Counted from the first letter of the stretch, positions 51,598 through 62,000 are shown. The stretch is DNA of 64,000 nt from Larkinella sp. C7 (GCF_006149005.1 NZ_VBSL01000008.1:62001-126000); one strand, 5' to 3'. Notes: generated by a model not told the origin, from the letters alone. Translations and numbers: made by a program.

Positions 51598-53307
51598 ATG
51601 AAAAAGAACCTTTTTCCGGCCATCTTCCTCAGCCTGCCGCTTCTGGCAACCACGGTTTTTCTGGCTGCTTTTCACCCGAACCCCCACAGTTTATCCCCTC
51701 AAAATCAATCCGATTCCTTCCAAAACAAGCCTGATGCCCGGTCGCCGAAAGCCGCCCCCCGACCCAACATCGTTCTCATCATGGCCGACGACATGGGCTA
51801 TTCGGATCTGGGTTGCTACGGTTCGGAAATCCCAACCCCCCACCTCGATCAACTGGCGAAACAGGGCGTCCGGTTTACGCAGTTTTATAACACGGCCCGC
51901 TGCTGCCCCACCCGCGCAGCGTTGATGACCGGTTTGTTTCAGCACCAGGCCGGCATCGGCCACATGACCAAAGAACCGGGCAATGGCGTTAGTTACGACT
52001 ACGGCGTCGATGGCTACCGGGGCGAACTCAACCGGAACTGTGTCACGCTGGCGGAAGTGCTCAAATCGGCCGGGTATCATACGTACATGGCCGGAAAGTG
52101 GCATTTAGGCTCCAGCACCCCGGATTTGTATCCCCGCCAACGGGGCTTCGACCGGTTTTACGGCCTGCTGTCAGGCGCCAGCAGTTACCTCGACCCGGTT
52201 CACCCGCGCGGGATCTGGAACGACAACGAACGGATTGAAAACGTACACCAGCCTTTCTACACCACCGATGCCTTCACCGACCACGCGATCAGCTTTCTGA
52301 GCGAACAAAAAGACCGGCAGCCCTTCTTTTTGTACCTGGCTTTCACCTCCCCGCACTGGCCGCTGCACGCCCTTTCGCCGGATATCGAGCGGTTTCGGGG
52401 GAAATACCGACAAGGCTGGGACGCTCTCCGCGCGCAACGTTTGCAAAAACAGATTAAAACCGGCCTGGTATCGGCGAAGTGGGGACTTTCGGCGCGGCCC
52501 GAAACCTACCCGGCCTGGACTGAGCAGGACACCACCTCGCAGCGGGAAATGGACTATCGCATGGCGGTGTATGCCGCCCAGATTTACCGCATGGATCAGA
52601 ACATCGGCAAGTTGGTGGATCACCTCAAAAAAACCGGACAACTGGACAATACGCTGCTCGTTTTTCTGTCCGACAATGGCGCCTGCCAGGAAGGCGGTAT
52701 TCTGGGCGGTGGGAAGCTGGCGGACATCAACGTGCCGACCAAAGCCGGGGCTATTTCCTACGGAGCCGTGTGGGCCAATGCTTCCAACACGCCTTTCAGG
52801 GGTTTCAAACACGTTTCCTACGAAGGCGGCATTTCGACGCCCCTCATCGTGCATTATCCGGCCGGTATTCGCCAGAAAGGAAAACTGACGGCTACACCGG
52901 GCTATCTGATCGACCTCATGCCGACGTTTATGGAGGTCAGTGGAGCAACGTATCCTACGGAAGCGAAGGGACAGGCCATTCAACCGATCGAGGGAAAAAG
53001 CCTGATGCCGGTTTTGACACAGGGGGTTCGCCAGTTGCACGACTACCTGTATTGGGAACACGAAAACCACCGGGCGATCCGGTTTGGAAACTGGAAAGCC
53101 GTGGGGATGATTGGCCAGCCCTGGGAGCTGTATGATCTGGAAACCGACCGGACGGAGCGCCGGAACCGGGCTGCCGAAAACCCCGAGCTGGTCAAAAAAC
53201 TCGATCAGCAGTGGAACGAATGGGCCAACACGCACCGGGTTTTTCCGAAAGGCACGATGAAAGCCGATTTTCGGAAAGAGTGGAATTTCTTCAAAATAGC
53301 CAACTGA
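51598..53307 (+). CDS. Type I (formylglycine-dependent) sulfatase
   Basis: 569 residues with an N-terminal signal or anchor (LFPAIFLSLPLLATTVFLAA). Sulfatase metal site RPNIVLIMADDMGYSDLG with Asp64-Asp65, and the maturation motif Cys102-Cys103-Pro104-Thr105-Arg106 (C-x-P-x-R), where Cys102 would be converted to formylglycine; GKWHLG and the C-terminal WDLYDLETDRTERRN-like stretch (WELYDLETDRTE) are also present. It removes sulfate esters from carbohydrates or small molecules in the periplasm. Its position after the transporter points to a sulfated substrate for the locus. The needed maturase (anSME or FGE) is not in this window. Confidence 0.9.
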   Translation: MKKNLFPAIFLSLPLLATTVFLAAFHPNPHSLSPQNQSDSFQNKPDARSPKAAPRPNIVLIMADDMGYSDLGCYGSEIPTPHLDQLAKQGVRFTQFYNTARCCPTRAALMTGLFQHQAGIGHMTKEPGNGVSYDYGVDGYRGELNRNCVTLAEVLKSAGYHTYMAGKWHLGSSTPDLYPRQRGFDRFYGLLSGASSYLDPVHPRGIWNDNERIENVHQPFYTTDAFTDHAISFLSEQKDRQPFFLYLAFTSPHWPLHALSPDIERFRGKYRQGWDALRAQRLQKQIKTGLVSAKWGLSARPETYPAWTEQDTTSQREMDYRMAVYAAQIYRMDQNIGKLVDHLKKTGQLDNTLLVFLSDNGACQEGGILGGGKLADINVPTKAGAISYGAVWANASNTPFRGFKHVSYEGGISTPLIVHYPAGIRQKGKLTATPGYLIDLMPTFMEVSGATYPTEAKGQAIQPIEGKSLMPVLTQGVRQLHDYLYWEHENHRAIRFGNWKAVGMIGQPWELYDLETDRTERRNRAAENPELVKKLDQQWNEWANTHRVFPKGTMKADFRKEWNFFKIAN

Positions 53308-53432
53308 CCCGGCAACCTGGCGATGGGTTGGAAAATATCCCGCTCGGGACCGTCGCTCTTTCGCTGGATTTTCTGCACTTTCGTCGTTATTTTGAAGTCG
53401 CATCAAGCGCAGCACCCTTATACGCCCCAATA

Positions 53433-54104
53433 ATGAGAGGAAGTCAACTGGATTTGTACCTGAGCCTGGGTTATTTTCGGATGCATCAGAAGCTGTTTAC
53501 ATGCCGGTATTTGCTTTCCTACGACTCCATTCTGCCCGTTCACTGGCTGCGGTTTACGCTGGCAAAGGTGAATTACGGGAGCAAACAACGCAGTTTGCTG
53601 CGACGCAACGAGAAATTCTCGCTAACCGTAAAGCCCTTCGTACTGACGGAAGAAACCGAAGAACTTTTTAGCCTGTATCGTGAAGCCGTCGACTTTGAAG
53701 CCCCGGATTCGGTCGAATTCTGGCTGTTTAATGAGGCCATCTATCCCTACAACGTGTTTGATACGTATGCCATCGAAGTGCGGGATGGCGAGCGGTTGAT
53801 TGCAGTCGGCATTTTCGATAAGGGCGACCACAGCATTGCCGGGATCATGAATTTTTACCACCCCGACTACCGCAAATACAGCCTGGGGAAATACCTGATG
53901 CTGCAAAAAATCAACTACGCCCGGCTACAGCACATGCAGTTTTATTACCCCGGTTACATTGTCAGCAATTACCCCAAATTTGATTACAAACTGTTCCCCG
54001 GCGAAGCGGCCAGCGAGGTCTACGATGACAACAGCGGGGACTGGCTTCCTTTCTCCTGGGAAACCGTTCACGCCCTGGCGGCCGTGATTCTGGACGAACC
54101 GTAA
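53433..54104 (+). CDS. Arginyl-tRNA-protein transferase-like protein
   Basis: 223 residues from the ATG at 53433; the frame upstream runs into the sulfatase gene. The ATE C-terminal domain pattern is visible: DLYLSLGYFRMHQKLFTCRY, GIFDKGDHSIAGIMNFYHPD, YSLGKYLMLQKINYARLQH and MQFYYPGYIVSNYPKFDYK. Bacterial homologues (Bpt/ATE) join amino acids to protein N-termini as degradation signals. The cysteine-rich N-terminal domain of full-length ATE is missing. It is in the orientation of the sulfatase, 125 bp away, but its function does not fit the sugar pathway, so I place it outside the locus. Confidence 0.65.
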   Translation: MRGSQLDLYLSLGYFRMHQKLFTCRYLLSYDSILPVHWLRFTLAKVNYGSKQRSLLRRNEKFSLTVKPFVLTEETEELFSLYREAVDFEAPDSVEFWLFNEAIYPYNVFDTYAIEVRDGERLIAVGIFDKGDHSIAGIMNFYHPDYRKYSLGKYLMLQKINYARLQHMQFYYPGYIVSNYPKFDYKLFPGEAASEVYDDNSGDWLPFSWETVHALAAVILDEP

Positions 54105-54120
54105 CCAGCCGCCCCTGGCC

Positions 54121-54149
54121 ACAAAAAAAAGCGGATTGCTCCGCTTTTT
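54121..54149. terminator. Bidirectional terminator
   Basis: AAAAAGCGGA at 54126-54135 pairs with TCCGCTTTTT at 54140-54149 around a 4-base loop. A tract on the left and T tract on the right serve both the plus-strand transferase and the convergent small exported protein. Confidence 0.8.
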
Positions 54150-54239
54150 CAGTCAAGAAAGGTGGGTATGTAAACGCTGGGGTTAATGGGAACGAGCTTG
54201 CAATGTACAGGACCCGTAAACCAAAAACCGTAAACCGAC

Positions 54240-54671
54240 TTAGTACCGGCGACCGTAATAGCCGCGATCGTTCCGGCGGTATTGTTGTTGGTACGCAAAT
54301 AATCTTTCGCGTTGGAACGGCGTCAACACCGACATCATTTCCTGATTTTTCCGACGCAGCGTATATTGGTAGGCTTGTGGATCCCGGCGTCGGGCGGCTT
54401 CCATTTCGCGGTAATCATACCGGTCTTCGATGCGCTTCAACTCCCGTTCCTGACGACGGGACAGACCGACGATGGCATCCAGGCGGTCAATTTTAATGTC
54501 TTCCTGAATATCGTCCCGGCGTTGGTTATCATAGCGGCCGTTGCCGTAGCGATCGTTGTCGTAGCGCGGGTTGGGGGCCGGGTAGCGGTCGTTGTCGTAT
54601 CCGCGTTGGGCCATAACAGTTCCGGTGGTTAAAAAGGCGAAGGTGACGAGGGTGATGATGGTCGTTTTCAT
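54240..54671 (-). CDS. Small exported protein, paralogue 2
   Basis: 143 residues. Signal peptide (TIITLVTFAFLTTGTVMAQ), an Arg/Tyr/Asp/Asn-rich stretch (DNDRYPAPNPRYDNDRYGNG), then the same core as the gene at 23476-23883 (DIKIDRLDAIVGLSRRQERE and KRIEDRYDYRE) and an Arg/Tyr/Gly tail (RRNDRGYYGRRY). Only the linker composition differs (Asn/Pro-rich in one, Arg/Tyr/Asp-rich here). Function unknown; periplasmic location is expected. The tail and linker could bind nucleic acid, peptidoglycan or metal, but this is speculation. The upstream gap 54672-54940 is AT-rich and shows no firm promoter. Confidence 0.75.
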   Translation of the reverse strand: MKTTIITLVTFAFLTTGTVMAQRGYDNDRYPAPNPRYDNDRYGNGRYDNQRRDDIQEDIKIDRLDAIVGLSRRQERELKRIEDRYDYREMEAARRRDPQAYQYTLRRKNQEMMSVLTPFQRERLFAYQQQYRRNDRGYYGRRY

Positions 54672-54940
54672 GGTTGGTCGTTTTTATTTGTTGTAATATG
54701 CCTCTTAGAGGGGTAACCCCACCCAACGTTTAATGCGGTTTTATTTATTTCTTTCTCCCCCCGCCTTTTATCGACCAATGGCCTGTTTTTGCCGATGAAT
54801 TCTATTTTTTATCCGATTAATCTTATTTTAACCCCATTACCACCGGTTTCTCAGTGTACTCTTACGCCGGAATACCGCCGGTCAACAACATTCCGCTCCG
54901 AAGCGGGTTGAATAAAAAAGGACTGATAGACAAACGAACC

Positions 54941-55978
54941 ATGAGACTATCCAACACCAATAGAATGGGACTGTGGGGATTGGCGGGCATTGGTGTCGCG
55001 GTGGCGGCCAAAACGCTGATCGATCAATGGCGAAAAACCGACTTTCGGGGCAAAACCGTTGTCATCACGGGCGGTTCGCGCGGGCTGGGACTGGTGCTGG
55101 CGCGGGAATTTGCGCAGGAAGGTGCCAACCTGGCCATTTGCGCCCGCGACCCGGAAGAGCTGGAACGCGCCAAAGCCGACCTCGAACTGAACGGCGGTAC
55201 GGTTTTTACCTACGCCTGTGACGTCACCGATAAAGCGCAGGTTGGCGCTTTTATTCAGACCGTTCAGCAGGAAGTGGGGCCGGTGGATGTGCTGGTGAAC
55301 AATGCCGGAACGATTCTGGTGACACCCATCGAACACGCGACGGAAGCGGACTTTCGGGAAGTGATGGAGACCAATTTCTGGGCGGCTTTTCACACCATCA
55401 ACGCGGTGTTGCCCCAGATGCGCGAACGCCGGTCGGCGGGGGGACGCATCATCAACATCGCGTCGTTCGGCGGAAAAGTGGCCTTCCCGCACCTGCTGCC
55501 CTATTCGACCAGTAAATTTGCGTTAGTTGGGTATTCGGAAGGACTCCGAACTGAATTGATCAAGGACGGTATTTATGTAACCACCGTTTGCCCCGGCCTG
55601 ATGCGAACCGGAAGCCCCCGGAATGCGCTGTTCAAAGGGCAGAACGAAAAAGAATACGCCTGGTTCAAGATCGGCGACTCCCTGCCGGTTTTGTCGAAAA
55701 GCGCAGAAGAAAGCGCCCGGCAAATTCTGGAAGCCTGCCGGTATGGCCGCGCCGAACTGATCATTTCACTGCCAGCCAAAGTCGCGGCCGCCGTACACGG
55801 GTTGTTTCCGGGGCTGACGGCCGAAGTGCTGTCGGTTATCAATATGCTGCTCCCGGCTCCCGGTGGCATTGGCGAACAACGGGCCAAAGGAAAAGACAGC
55901 GAATCGTCCCTGAGCCGCTCGGTTTTCACAACCCGGACCGACGACGCTGCGGAAGCGAACAATCAATATACCTGGTAA
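54941..55978 (+). CDS. Short-chain dehydrogenase with N-terminal membrane anchor
   Basis: 345 residues from the ATG at 54941; a start at 54854 would add 29 residues without support. A hydrophobic segment (MGLWGLAGIGVAVAAKTLI, about 9-27) precedes a classical SDR domain: VVITGGSRGLGLVLARE (coenzyme motif at about 44-50), VLVNNAGTI, catalytic Ser in IINIASFGG, and YSTSKFALVGYSEG. A C-terminal extension of about 60 residues (ELIISLPAKVAAAVHGLFPG) is helical. The layout resembles membrane-associated SDRs of lipid metabolism; substrate not predictable. Confidence 0.85.
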   Translation: MRLSNTNRMGLWGLAGIGVAVAAKTLIDQWRKTDFRGKTVVITGGSRGLGLVLAREFAQEGANLAICARDPEELERAKADLELNGGTVFTYACDVTDKAQVGAFIQTVQQEVGPVDVLVNNAGTILVTPIEHATEADFREVMETNFWAAFHTINAVLPQMRERRSAGGRIINIASFGGKVAFPHLLPYSTSKFALVGYSEGLRTELIKDGIYVTTVCPGLMRTGSPRNALFKGQNEKEYAWFKIGDSLPVLSKSAEESARQILEACRYGRAELIISLPAKVAAAVHGLFPGLTAEVLSVINMLLPAPGGIGEQRAKGKDSESSLSRSVFTTRTDDAAEANNQYTW

Positions 55979-56063
55979 CTTCTTTTCGGTTGCGTCTTCA
56001 GGAATGCTTTGTCTTTGTTCAACTTATCGGTAAGTTGCTGGCAAAAGCATTCCTGAACCGTTC

Positions 56064-57134
56064 ATGAAAACGTCACTGGTTTCCGCCCTTGCAATCCTGT
56101 TCGCCGTCTGCATCGCCTTTCCGGCTACCAGCCAGTCGGTTGCCCCCAAAAAAGGCACCGCCGAACGCATCAAAGTACACGGCAAAGGCCTGGAGGGCAA
56201 CCTTTCCGGCGATTCGCCCGACCGCGATGTGTCGGTTTATCTGCCACCCAGTTACAAAACCGACAAAAACCGCCGGTATCCGGTCTTGTATCTCCTGCAC
56301 GGTTTTACAGATAATGACGCCCAGTGGTACGGTTTTACCAAACACTGGATCAACCTGCCGGACGTGGTCGACAAAGCGTTTGCCGACCCCGCCGTGCGTG
56401 AAATGATTATCGTCACGCCCAATGCGTATACCAAGTTTTTTGGAAGTTTTTACTCCAATTCGGTCACCACCGGCAACTGGGAAGACTACGTAGCGAAAGA
56501 ACTGGTGGGTTACATCGACAGCCATTACCGGACCATTCCGACTGCCGCCAGCCGCGGGTTAACCGGGCATTCGATGGGCGGTTATGGCACCATGCGGATC
56601 GGTCAGAAATACCCGGATATTTTTTCCAGCCTCTACCTGCTGAGTCCCTGCTGTATGAGCGCCAACCTCACCCCAAACCGGAACGAAGCGGCTGCGGGCC
56701 GGATGGAAGCCATCAAAAGTATGGAAGAACTGGAGAAAGCCGATTTTGGCACCAAGGCAGCTTTTTCAACGGCTGCGGCCTGGGCTCCTAACCCGACCAA
56801 ACCGCCTTTTTATCTCGATTTGCCGGTCAAAGACGGACAGCCCCAGCCGGGCATTCTGGCAAAGCTGGCGGCCAACGCCCCGCTATCCGGAATTGACCAG
56901 TCGATTTCGAACCTGAAAAAACTGCACGCCATTGCCTTTGATGCCGGCTCGAAAGACGTCAGCATTGCTGCCAACAACAAAGTGCTGGATAGTGTTCTGA
57001 ATGATTACCAGATCAAGCACACCTACGAAGAATACGAGGGTGACCACATCAACCGGATTGGCGAACGCATCGGTACCAAAGTGTTGCAGTTCTTTTCGGC
57101 CAATCTATCGTTCGAGCAACCGAAACGTCGTTAA
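56064..57134 (+). CDS. Exported esterase (enterochelin-esterase/esterase-D-like)
   Basis: 356 residues, signal peptide ending ...[10 protein letters not shown]. Alpha/beta-hydrolase with [31 protein letters not shown], nucleophile Ser in [15 protein letters not shown] (about 169-183), Asp in [13 protein letters not shown] and His in [13 protein letters not shown]. This is the esterase_D/Fes-like family that cleaves carboxyl esters of sugars, siderophores or glycans. It starts 85 bp after the SDR gene on the same strand and ends directly at the large inverted repeat 57135-57234. Confidence 0.82.
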   Translation: MKTSLVSALAILFAVCIAFPATSQSVAPKKGTAERIKVHGKGLEGNLSGDSPDRDVSVYLPPSYKTDKNRRYPVLYLLHGFTDNDAQWYGFTKHWINLPDVVDKAFADPAVREMIIVTPNAYTKFFGSFYSNSVTTGNWEDYVAKELVGYIDSHYRTIPTAASRGLTGHSMGGYGTMRIGQKYPDIFSSLYLLSPCCMSANLTPNRNEAAAGRMEAIKSMEELEKADFGTKAAFSTAAAWAPNPTKPPFYLDLPVKDGQPQPGILAKLAANAPLSGIDQSISNLKKLHAIAFDAGSKDVSIAANNKVLDSVLNDYQIKHTYEEYEGDHINRIGERIGTKVLQFFSANLSFEQPKRR

Positions 57135-57234
57135 GGTTCGCCTGATTGGAACACGGATGAATCGGATTGAACGGATTAGCGCAGATTAAAATCCGTTTTT
57201 GATCCGTTCAATCCGTCTTCCAATCAGGCGAACC
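57135..57234. terminator. Long inverted repeat/terminator after the esterase
   Basis: Perfect 17-bp arms, GGTTCGCCTGATTGGAA at 57135-57151 and complement at 57218-57234, with a second inverted pair inside (CGGATTGAACGGAT at 57163-57176 and complement at 57202-57215). The left arm starts at the base after the TAA stop. It can end transcription from both sides and also has the look of a dispersed palindromic element. Confidence 0.7.
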
Positions 57235-57258
57235 GGAAACCGCTTTGTAGCCCGTTTC

Positions 57259-57492
57259 TTACTTTTGAGTAGAATCCTTTTTCAGTTCCCGGTAATCCTG
57301 ACGGGCGGAATCCAGTTCAGCCTGTTCTTCCTGAACTTCGCTGCTGTCTCCTTCCTGCTGAGCCTCAATCACATCTTTGTATTCATCGCCGACTTTCTCA
57401 GCTTTATTTTCAGTTTTGGAGTCACAGGCCAACTGCGTGGTGGCCGTGAGCAGGGCCAGCGAAAGCCCCCAGATCCATGGTTTCGTTTTCAT
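57259..57492 (-). CDS. Small lipoprotein
   Basis: 77 residues. Hydrophobic signal (KPWIWGLSLALLTATTQLAC) with Cys23 as the probable lipid-modified residue followed by DSKT; the rest is highly charged and helical (EAQQEGDSSEVQEEQAELDS). Bacteroidota contain many such small charged lipoproteins; the function is unknown. The lipobox is imperfect (QLAC), so lipidation is only probable. Monocistronic; the 144 bp upstream show nothing. Confidence 0.65.
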   Translation of the reverse strand: MKTKPWIWGLSLALLTATTQLACDSKTENKAEKVGDEYKDVIEAQQEGDSSEVQEEQAELDSARQDYRELKKDSTQK

Positions 57493-57636
57493 ACGTTGAA
57501 GATTGTTCTTTCGAAAAGAACCACATGCGGGTTGGTTTGTTTGAAAAATCCCGGCGATGGCACCGCGTCACTGGCGTAGCGATGTAATTTTCAGGTCATC
57601 GACCGGTTGGCTGCGGCCTGGGATACCGTGATCCGG

Positions 57637-57978
57637 TCAATGCCGGCGTACCCAGTTTTCCAGGGCTGGCAAGGCGCCTTCAAAACGGTCGGGGCCGCAG
57701 ATGGCCTCCCCTTTTCCGGCCCGAAGGTCGAGCACCAACTCGCAGGAAACCCAACCCGGATACCGGCGAACCGTCAGTTGAACGACCGAATCACTGAGCC
57801 ACGTAACCGGCCCGGCACTCCAGACATCGCCCCGCAAGTCGAAAAGCAACAAGTCGTCCGCCACCCGGAAGATGCCCGGCACTTCGACCCAGTGGCTCAT
57901 TCGAACTTCAAAAACATCGAACCGGATGGCATAAGTCCCCTCGGGCGATAACGATTCGTCTTTCATCGATTCAGGCAA
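57637..57978 (-). CDS. Small hypothetical protein
   Basis: 113 residues (109 if the ATG at 57966 is used). A single beta-rich domain (YAIRFDVFEVRMSHWVEVPG, GDVWSAGPVTWLSDSVVQLT, GWVSCELVLDLRAGKG) without signal peptide or membrane helix. Codon use and GC match the neighbours, and no alternative frame is better, so it is probably a real gene. I do not recognise the family. The next 278 bp (57979-58256) up to the response regulator are AT-rich and hold only a short GGCTT/AAGCC hairpin near 58014. Confidence 0.5.
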   Translation of the reverse strand: MPESMKDESLSPEGTYAIRFDVFEVRMSHWVEVPGIFRVADDLLLFDLRGDVWSAGPVTWLSDSVVQLTVRRYPGWVSCELVLDLRAGKGEAICGPDRFEGALPALENWVRRH

Positions 57979-58256
57979 AATCTGCGTGGGTAAAGTAAGG
58001 AGATCGAATGATACGGCTTAAAAAGCCATGTTACCATTTATTACAAACAGACACAAAGATGCGGTTAAAAAGTTGGAGAAATGGTACGAAAAACTTATCA
58101 TTGAATCACTATTCTACGCTTTTTATTCAGAATTTATAAGCCAATCGTTTGATCGTCAAGCGAAATCCTGCCTTTTTCATCCCGGTAGTGCCACGAATGC
58201 AAACCTAAAAATTACGATTTCTCTGAGCCCTATTTTGAAATGTAACCCGTTTGAAA

Positions 58257-58997
58257 ATGCCGATTCACGTATTGGTCATCGAAGATGAAGCACAAATCCG
58301 GAAAAACTTACAGGAAATGCTGGTCATGCGGGGCTATGAAGTGACAGCCGCTGCCAACGGCCAGGGAGGCATCGCCGAGGCCATTCAGCAGCCCCCGGAT
58401 GTAATTCTGTGCGATATTATGATGCCGAAACTGGATGGCTACAAGGTTTTGGAATCGATCCGTACCAACCCGAATTTAGCCCATGTTCCGTTTATTTTCC
58501 TGACCGCAAAAGCCGATATGGCCGACCTGCGCCGGGGCATGACGCTGGGGGCGGATGACTACCTTGCCAAACCTTTTGGTATGAAAGAACTGGTGGCCGC
58601 CATCGAGAGCCGACTCAAACGGCAGCAACAGAAACAGAAAGCTCCCCCGCCGACTCTGTTTATGAAAACCATTCAGGGGCACGATGAACGGGGGCATATG
58701 GTGCTCCAAACTGAGGACTGTCTGTATTTTTTCATTCGGAACAAAAAGAATTTTGTACGACACCTGCTGGGCACGTTTCAAATTCATGTCCCATTTGAGA
58801 AGTTAGCGACCGAACTGGACCCGAGCCTTTTTTTCAGGGCCAATCGAAACAGCATTATTCATCGGAAAACCGTCCAGAAATACGCATATTGGGAAAATGG
58901 CAAATATTGTCTGTTTCTGCTGATCAATGGTCAACCTCTGGAAGCCATCCTGCCCAGAGCGCGGTACAATTCGTTTAAAAAGTGGCTGACCGAATAG
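58257..58997 (+). CDS. LytTR-family response regulator
   Basis: 246 residues from the ATG at 58257. Receiver domain 1-120: VIEDE acidic pair, phosphoacceptor Asp53 (VILCDIMMPKLDGY), Lys105 (DYLAKPFGM). The C-terminal 110 residues are LytTR-like (LQTEDCLYFFIRNKKNFVRH, LFFRANRNSIIHRKTVQKYA), the DNA-binding part. The receiver is of the canonical type found with HisKA kinases, and the following gene, 30 bp away, is a large HisKA kinase, so the two probably form a two-component system. An 86-codon frame over its 5' side is not supported. Confidence 0.88.
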   Translation: MPIHVLVIEDEAQIRKNLQEMLVMRGYEVTAAANGQGGIAEAIQQPPDVILCDIMMPKLDGYKVLESIRTNPNLAHVPFIFLTAKADMADLRRGMTLGADDYLAKPFGMKELVAAIESRLKRQQQKQKAPPPTLFMKTIQGHDERGHMVLQTEDCLYFFIRNKKNFVRHLLGTFQIHVPFEKLATELDPSLFFRANRNSIIHRKTVQKYAYWENGKYCLFLLINGQPLEAILPRARYNSFKKWLTE

Positions 58998-59027
58998 CTA
59001 ACCCGCTCCTCCTAAACCCGGTCTGAT

Positions 59028-62000
59028 GTGGAAAAGCTTTTGCAGTATTGGTTCAATCGTTCGCAGCAGGGTGTTGCCATTCTGGAGCCGATTCGCAATG
59101 AACACCGGGCCATAACCGATTTTCGTTGCCGACTGGTCAATACGGCGTTCGCCCAGATAGCCGGGCTATCGGTCGAGGAAATAACCGGAAAAACCGTCAG
59201 CGGGTGCTGGCCAACGGCCGATGCCCATTGGCGGCTGGAGCGACTGGTGTCGTTTCTCCAGTCGGGGCATCCTCAGCAACTCGATGAACACTATCAGAAT
59301 ACCAACCTGAACGTTTGGGTTCACATTACCCTCACGCCCATTGAAGACCAGTTTTTAGCTGAAGTTCAGGATATTACGGAGCAAAAAACCGCCGAACTGG
59401 AACTCCAGCGACGGCTGTCCATGGAATCCATCATTTCGGCGATTTCGAGTCAGTTCATCACCCTCGACGGCTTTGAACTCGATGCCTGCATCACCGACGC
59501 GCTGGAACAGATCAGTCGTTTTAACGGTGCCGACCGGGCCGCGATTTTCCGGTATTCAGACGATCAGCAGCGGGGGAGTTGTTCGCACGAATGGTGCGGA
59601 CCGGGCATTATGTCCAGCAGCCACCGGTTTCAAAATTTGCCGCGAGCCGTTTTTGCCTGGCTCCACGCCCGGTTAGAAAACCGGCAGGTACTTCAGTTGA
59701 CCACCGACAAACTGCCTCCCGAGGCAGCAGAAGAAAAAGCCATTTTCGATTCCATTGCCATTCGGTCGATGATTGCGGTCCCCCTGGTTCTGGATGATAA
59801 AACACAGGGTTTCATCGGTTTTTACGCCATTGATAAACCCAAAGTCTGGGACGAAAACGATGTTCATTTGCTCCAGACTTTCAGTACCCTCGTCGTAAAT
59901 GCCCAGCACCGTCAGCACCAGGAGTCGGCCATTCGCCGGGCGAATCAGCGTCTACAGGGTCTTCATACGATCGACCGGGCGCTCCTGAGCCACCAACCGA
60001 TCGAACAGTCACCCCTGCTGACTGCCCTACACCACATCAATGCACTCGTCCCCTGTGAACGGCTAACCATTTTTCGTTTCCATGAAACCACGGGTCTGGC
60101 CGTGGCCGAATACCGGCTGGCCGAAGGCGTGCTGGAGGTAAACCCCGGTCTGGCCTTTTCAAGCCATTTTATCACGAATTTGTTCCAATTGTCGAGCCGC
60201 GTTCAGTACCTGCCCGATTTGCAACCTGACGACGACGGTTTTCCGCCGGGACTTGACCTGTATGAACGGGGTTTCCGCTCGCTGGTAATCCTCCCGCTCT
60301 ACCGCCGTCAGGTATGCATCGGCGCATTCACCCTCGTGTCGACGGTTCCTCATTTTTTCACGGAAGAACACCTGCAGATTGCCCAGGAAGTAGCCAGCCA
60401 ATTGGCATTTGTGCTGAATCAGCAACTGGCTGATAAAGAACTGAAGCAACAGAACGAACACCTCGAACAGCGGGTGGAAGAACGTACGCGGGAGATCGGG
60501 CAGTTGTCGGCCCTGCACCAGGCGGTGCTGCAACACGCCGGTCAGGCCATCGTTTCTACCGACATCAACGGGGTTGTTCAGACGGCGAACCAGGCCGCCG
60601 AAAAATTACTGGGCTATCAAAACCATGAACTCATTGGCCGGGTTCCGAAGATCTACCCCGGCCCGCCCGACACCCCCCTCCCCTTTATTACCTACGAGTT
60701 GAAAGATTCGGACGGTGTCCCTGCCGATCTCTTTCAGGTGGCCCTGAAAAACAAGGACTACTCATACCAGGAATGCATTGCGGTCGGAAAAGATGGCCGA
60801 CAGGTACCGATTTTACTCGTCACCACTACCTTAAAAGAGCAGGATGGCACAGTCGTGGGCTACGTGGGCATCTGCACTGATATTTCGGCGCTAAAAGCCG
60901 CCGAAACCCAGTTGCGAAACCTCAACCAGCGGCTCCAGTTGGCGACGCAGGCCGCCGGTCAGGGAATTTGGGAGGACGACCTGGTCAATAACCGGTTGAT
61001 CTGGGATGATCACCTCTGGACGATTTTTGGAATGAAACCAGGCCGGACCGACTGGACTTTTCAGAAATTCATTCAGATGGTCCATCCGGACGATCTGCCT
61101 GCTTTTCTGGAAGGAACCCGGCATGGAAAACACCAGAATACCCAAGACGATCGTTTCTCGAACGTCTGCCGGATTATAAAACCGGATGGGGCCATCATGT
61201 ATCTGGAACAGGACGGGCTGGTGGTCCGGGATCACCAGGGCCATCCGGTCCGGGCCATTGGCATTGCCTGGGACGTTACGGAGCGAAAACTGGCCGAAGA
61301 AGCCCTTCGGGAGAGTGAACAGCGGTTTCGGGAAATTGCCGAAAACGTCGATGAGGTTTTCTGGATTCATTCCGTCGAACCATTCCAATTGCTGTACATC
61401 AACCCGGCGTACGAACGTGTATTTGGCAGTTCGTCGCCCCACACGGCGTCGTTTCTGAATACCATTCTGGAAGAAGACCGGGCGCTGGTCAAATCCGAAT
61501 TTAAAAAATACCGGCAGGGCCAGGAAGTGACGCTCCAGTGCCGGGTGCTGGGTACCCACCAGGAAATCTGCTGGCTTCACGTTCGAACCTTCGTCATGAA
61601 AGACGACCGGGGCCTTCCGATACGCTACATTGGCATCGTCAATGACATCTCCAGCCAGAAAGAAAAAGAGATCGTGCTGCTGAAATCGCTGGAACGGGAG
61701 CAGGAACTGAATCAACTCAAGTCGCAGTTTGTCAGCACGGCCTCGCACGAGTTCCGGACGCCCCTGACCACCATTCAATCCAGCGTCGATCTGGTCCGGC
61801 TCTACCTGGACAGTCCGGCAACCACCGCTCAACCCGCCATCCGAAAACATTTGAAGGTCATTGAAAAAGAGGTCGAACGCGTGAGCGAACTGCTCAGCGA
61901 TCTGCTGACCATCGGTAGCATTGAGGCTGGAAAAGTCAGTTTCAAGCCCCGCTGGGTCGATGTCATCGCAGTCTGCATGGAAATTATTGCCACCCATTTT

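Noticed and set aside
53211-53432. Extended N-terminus for the arginyltransferase-like protein
   Set aside because: It runs into the sulfatase coding region and is low in family-like pattern until the ATG at 53433.
58028-58288. 86-codon plus-strand frame before the response regulator
   Set aside because: AT-rich upstream sequence that overlaps the regulator's start in another frame; no recognisable domain.
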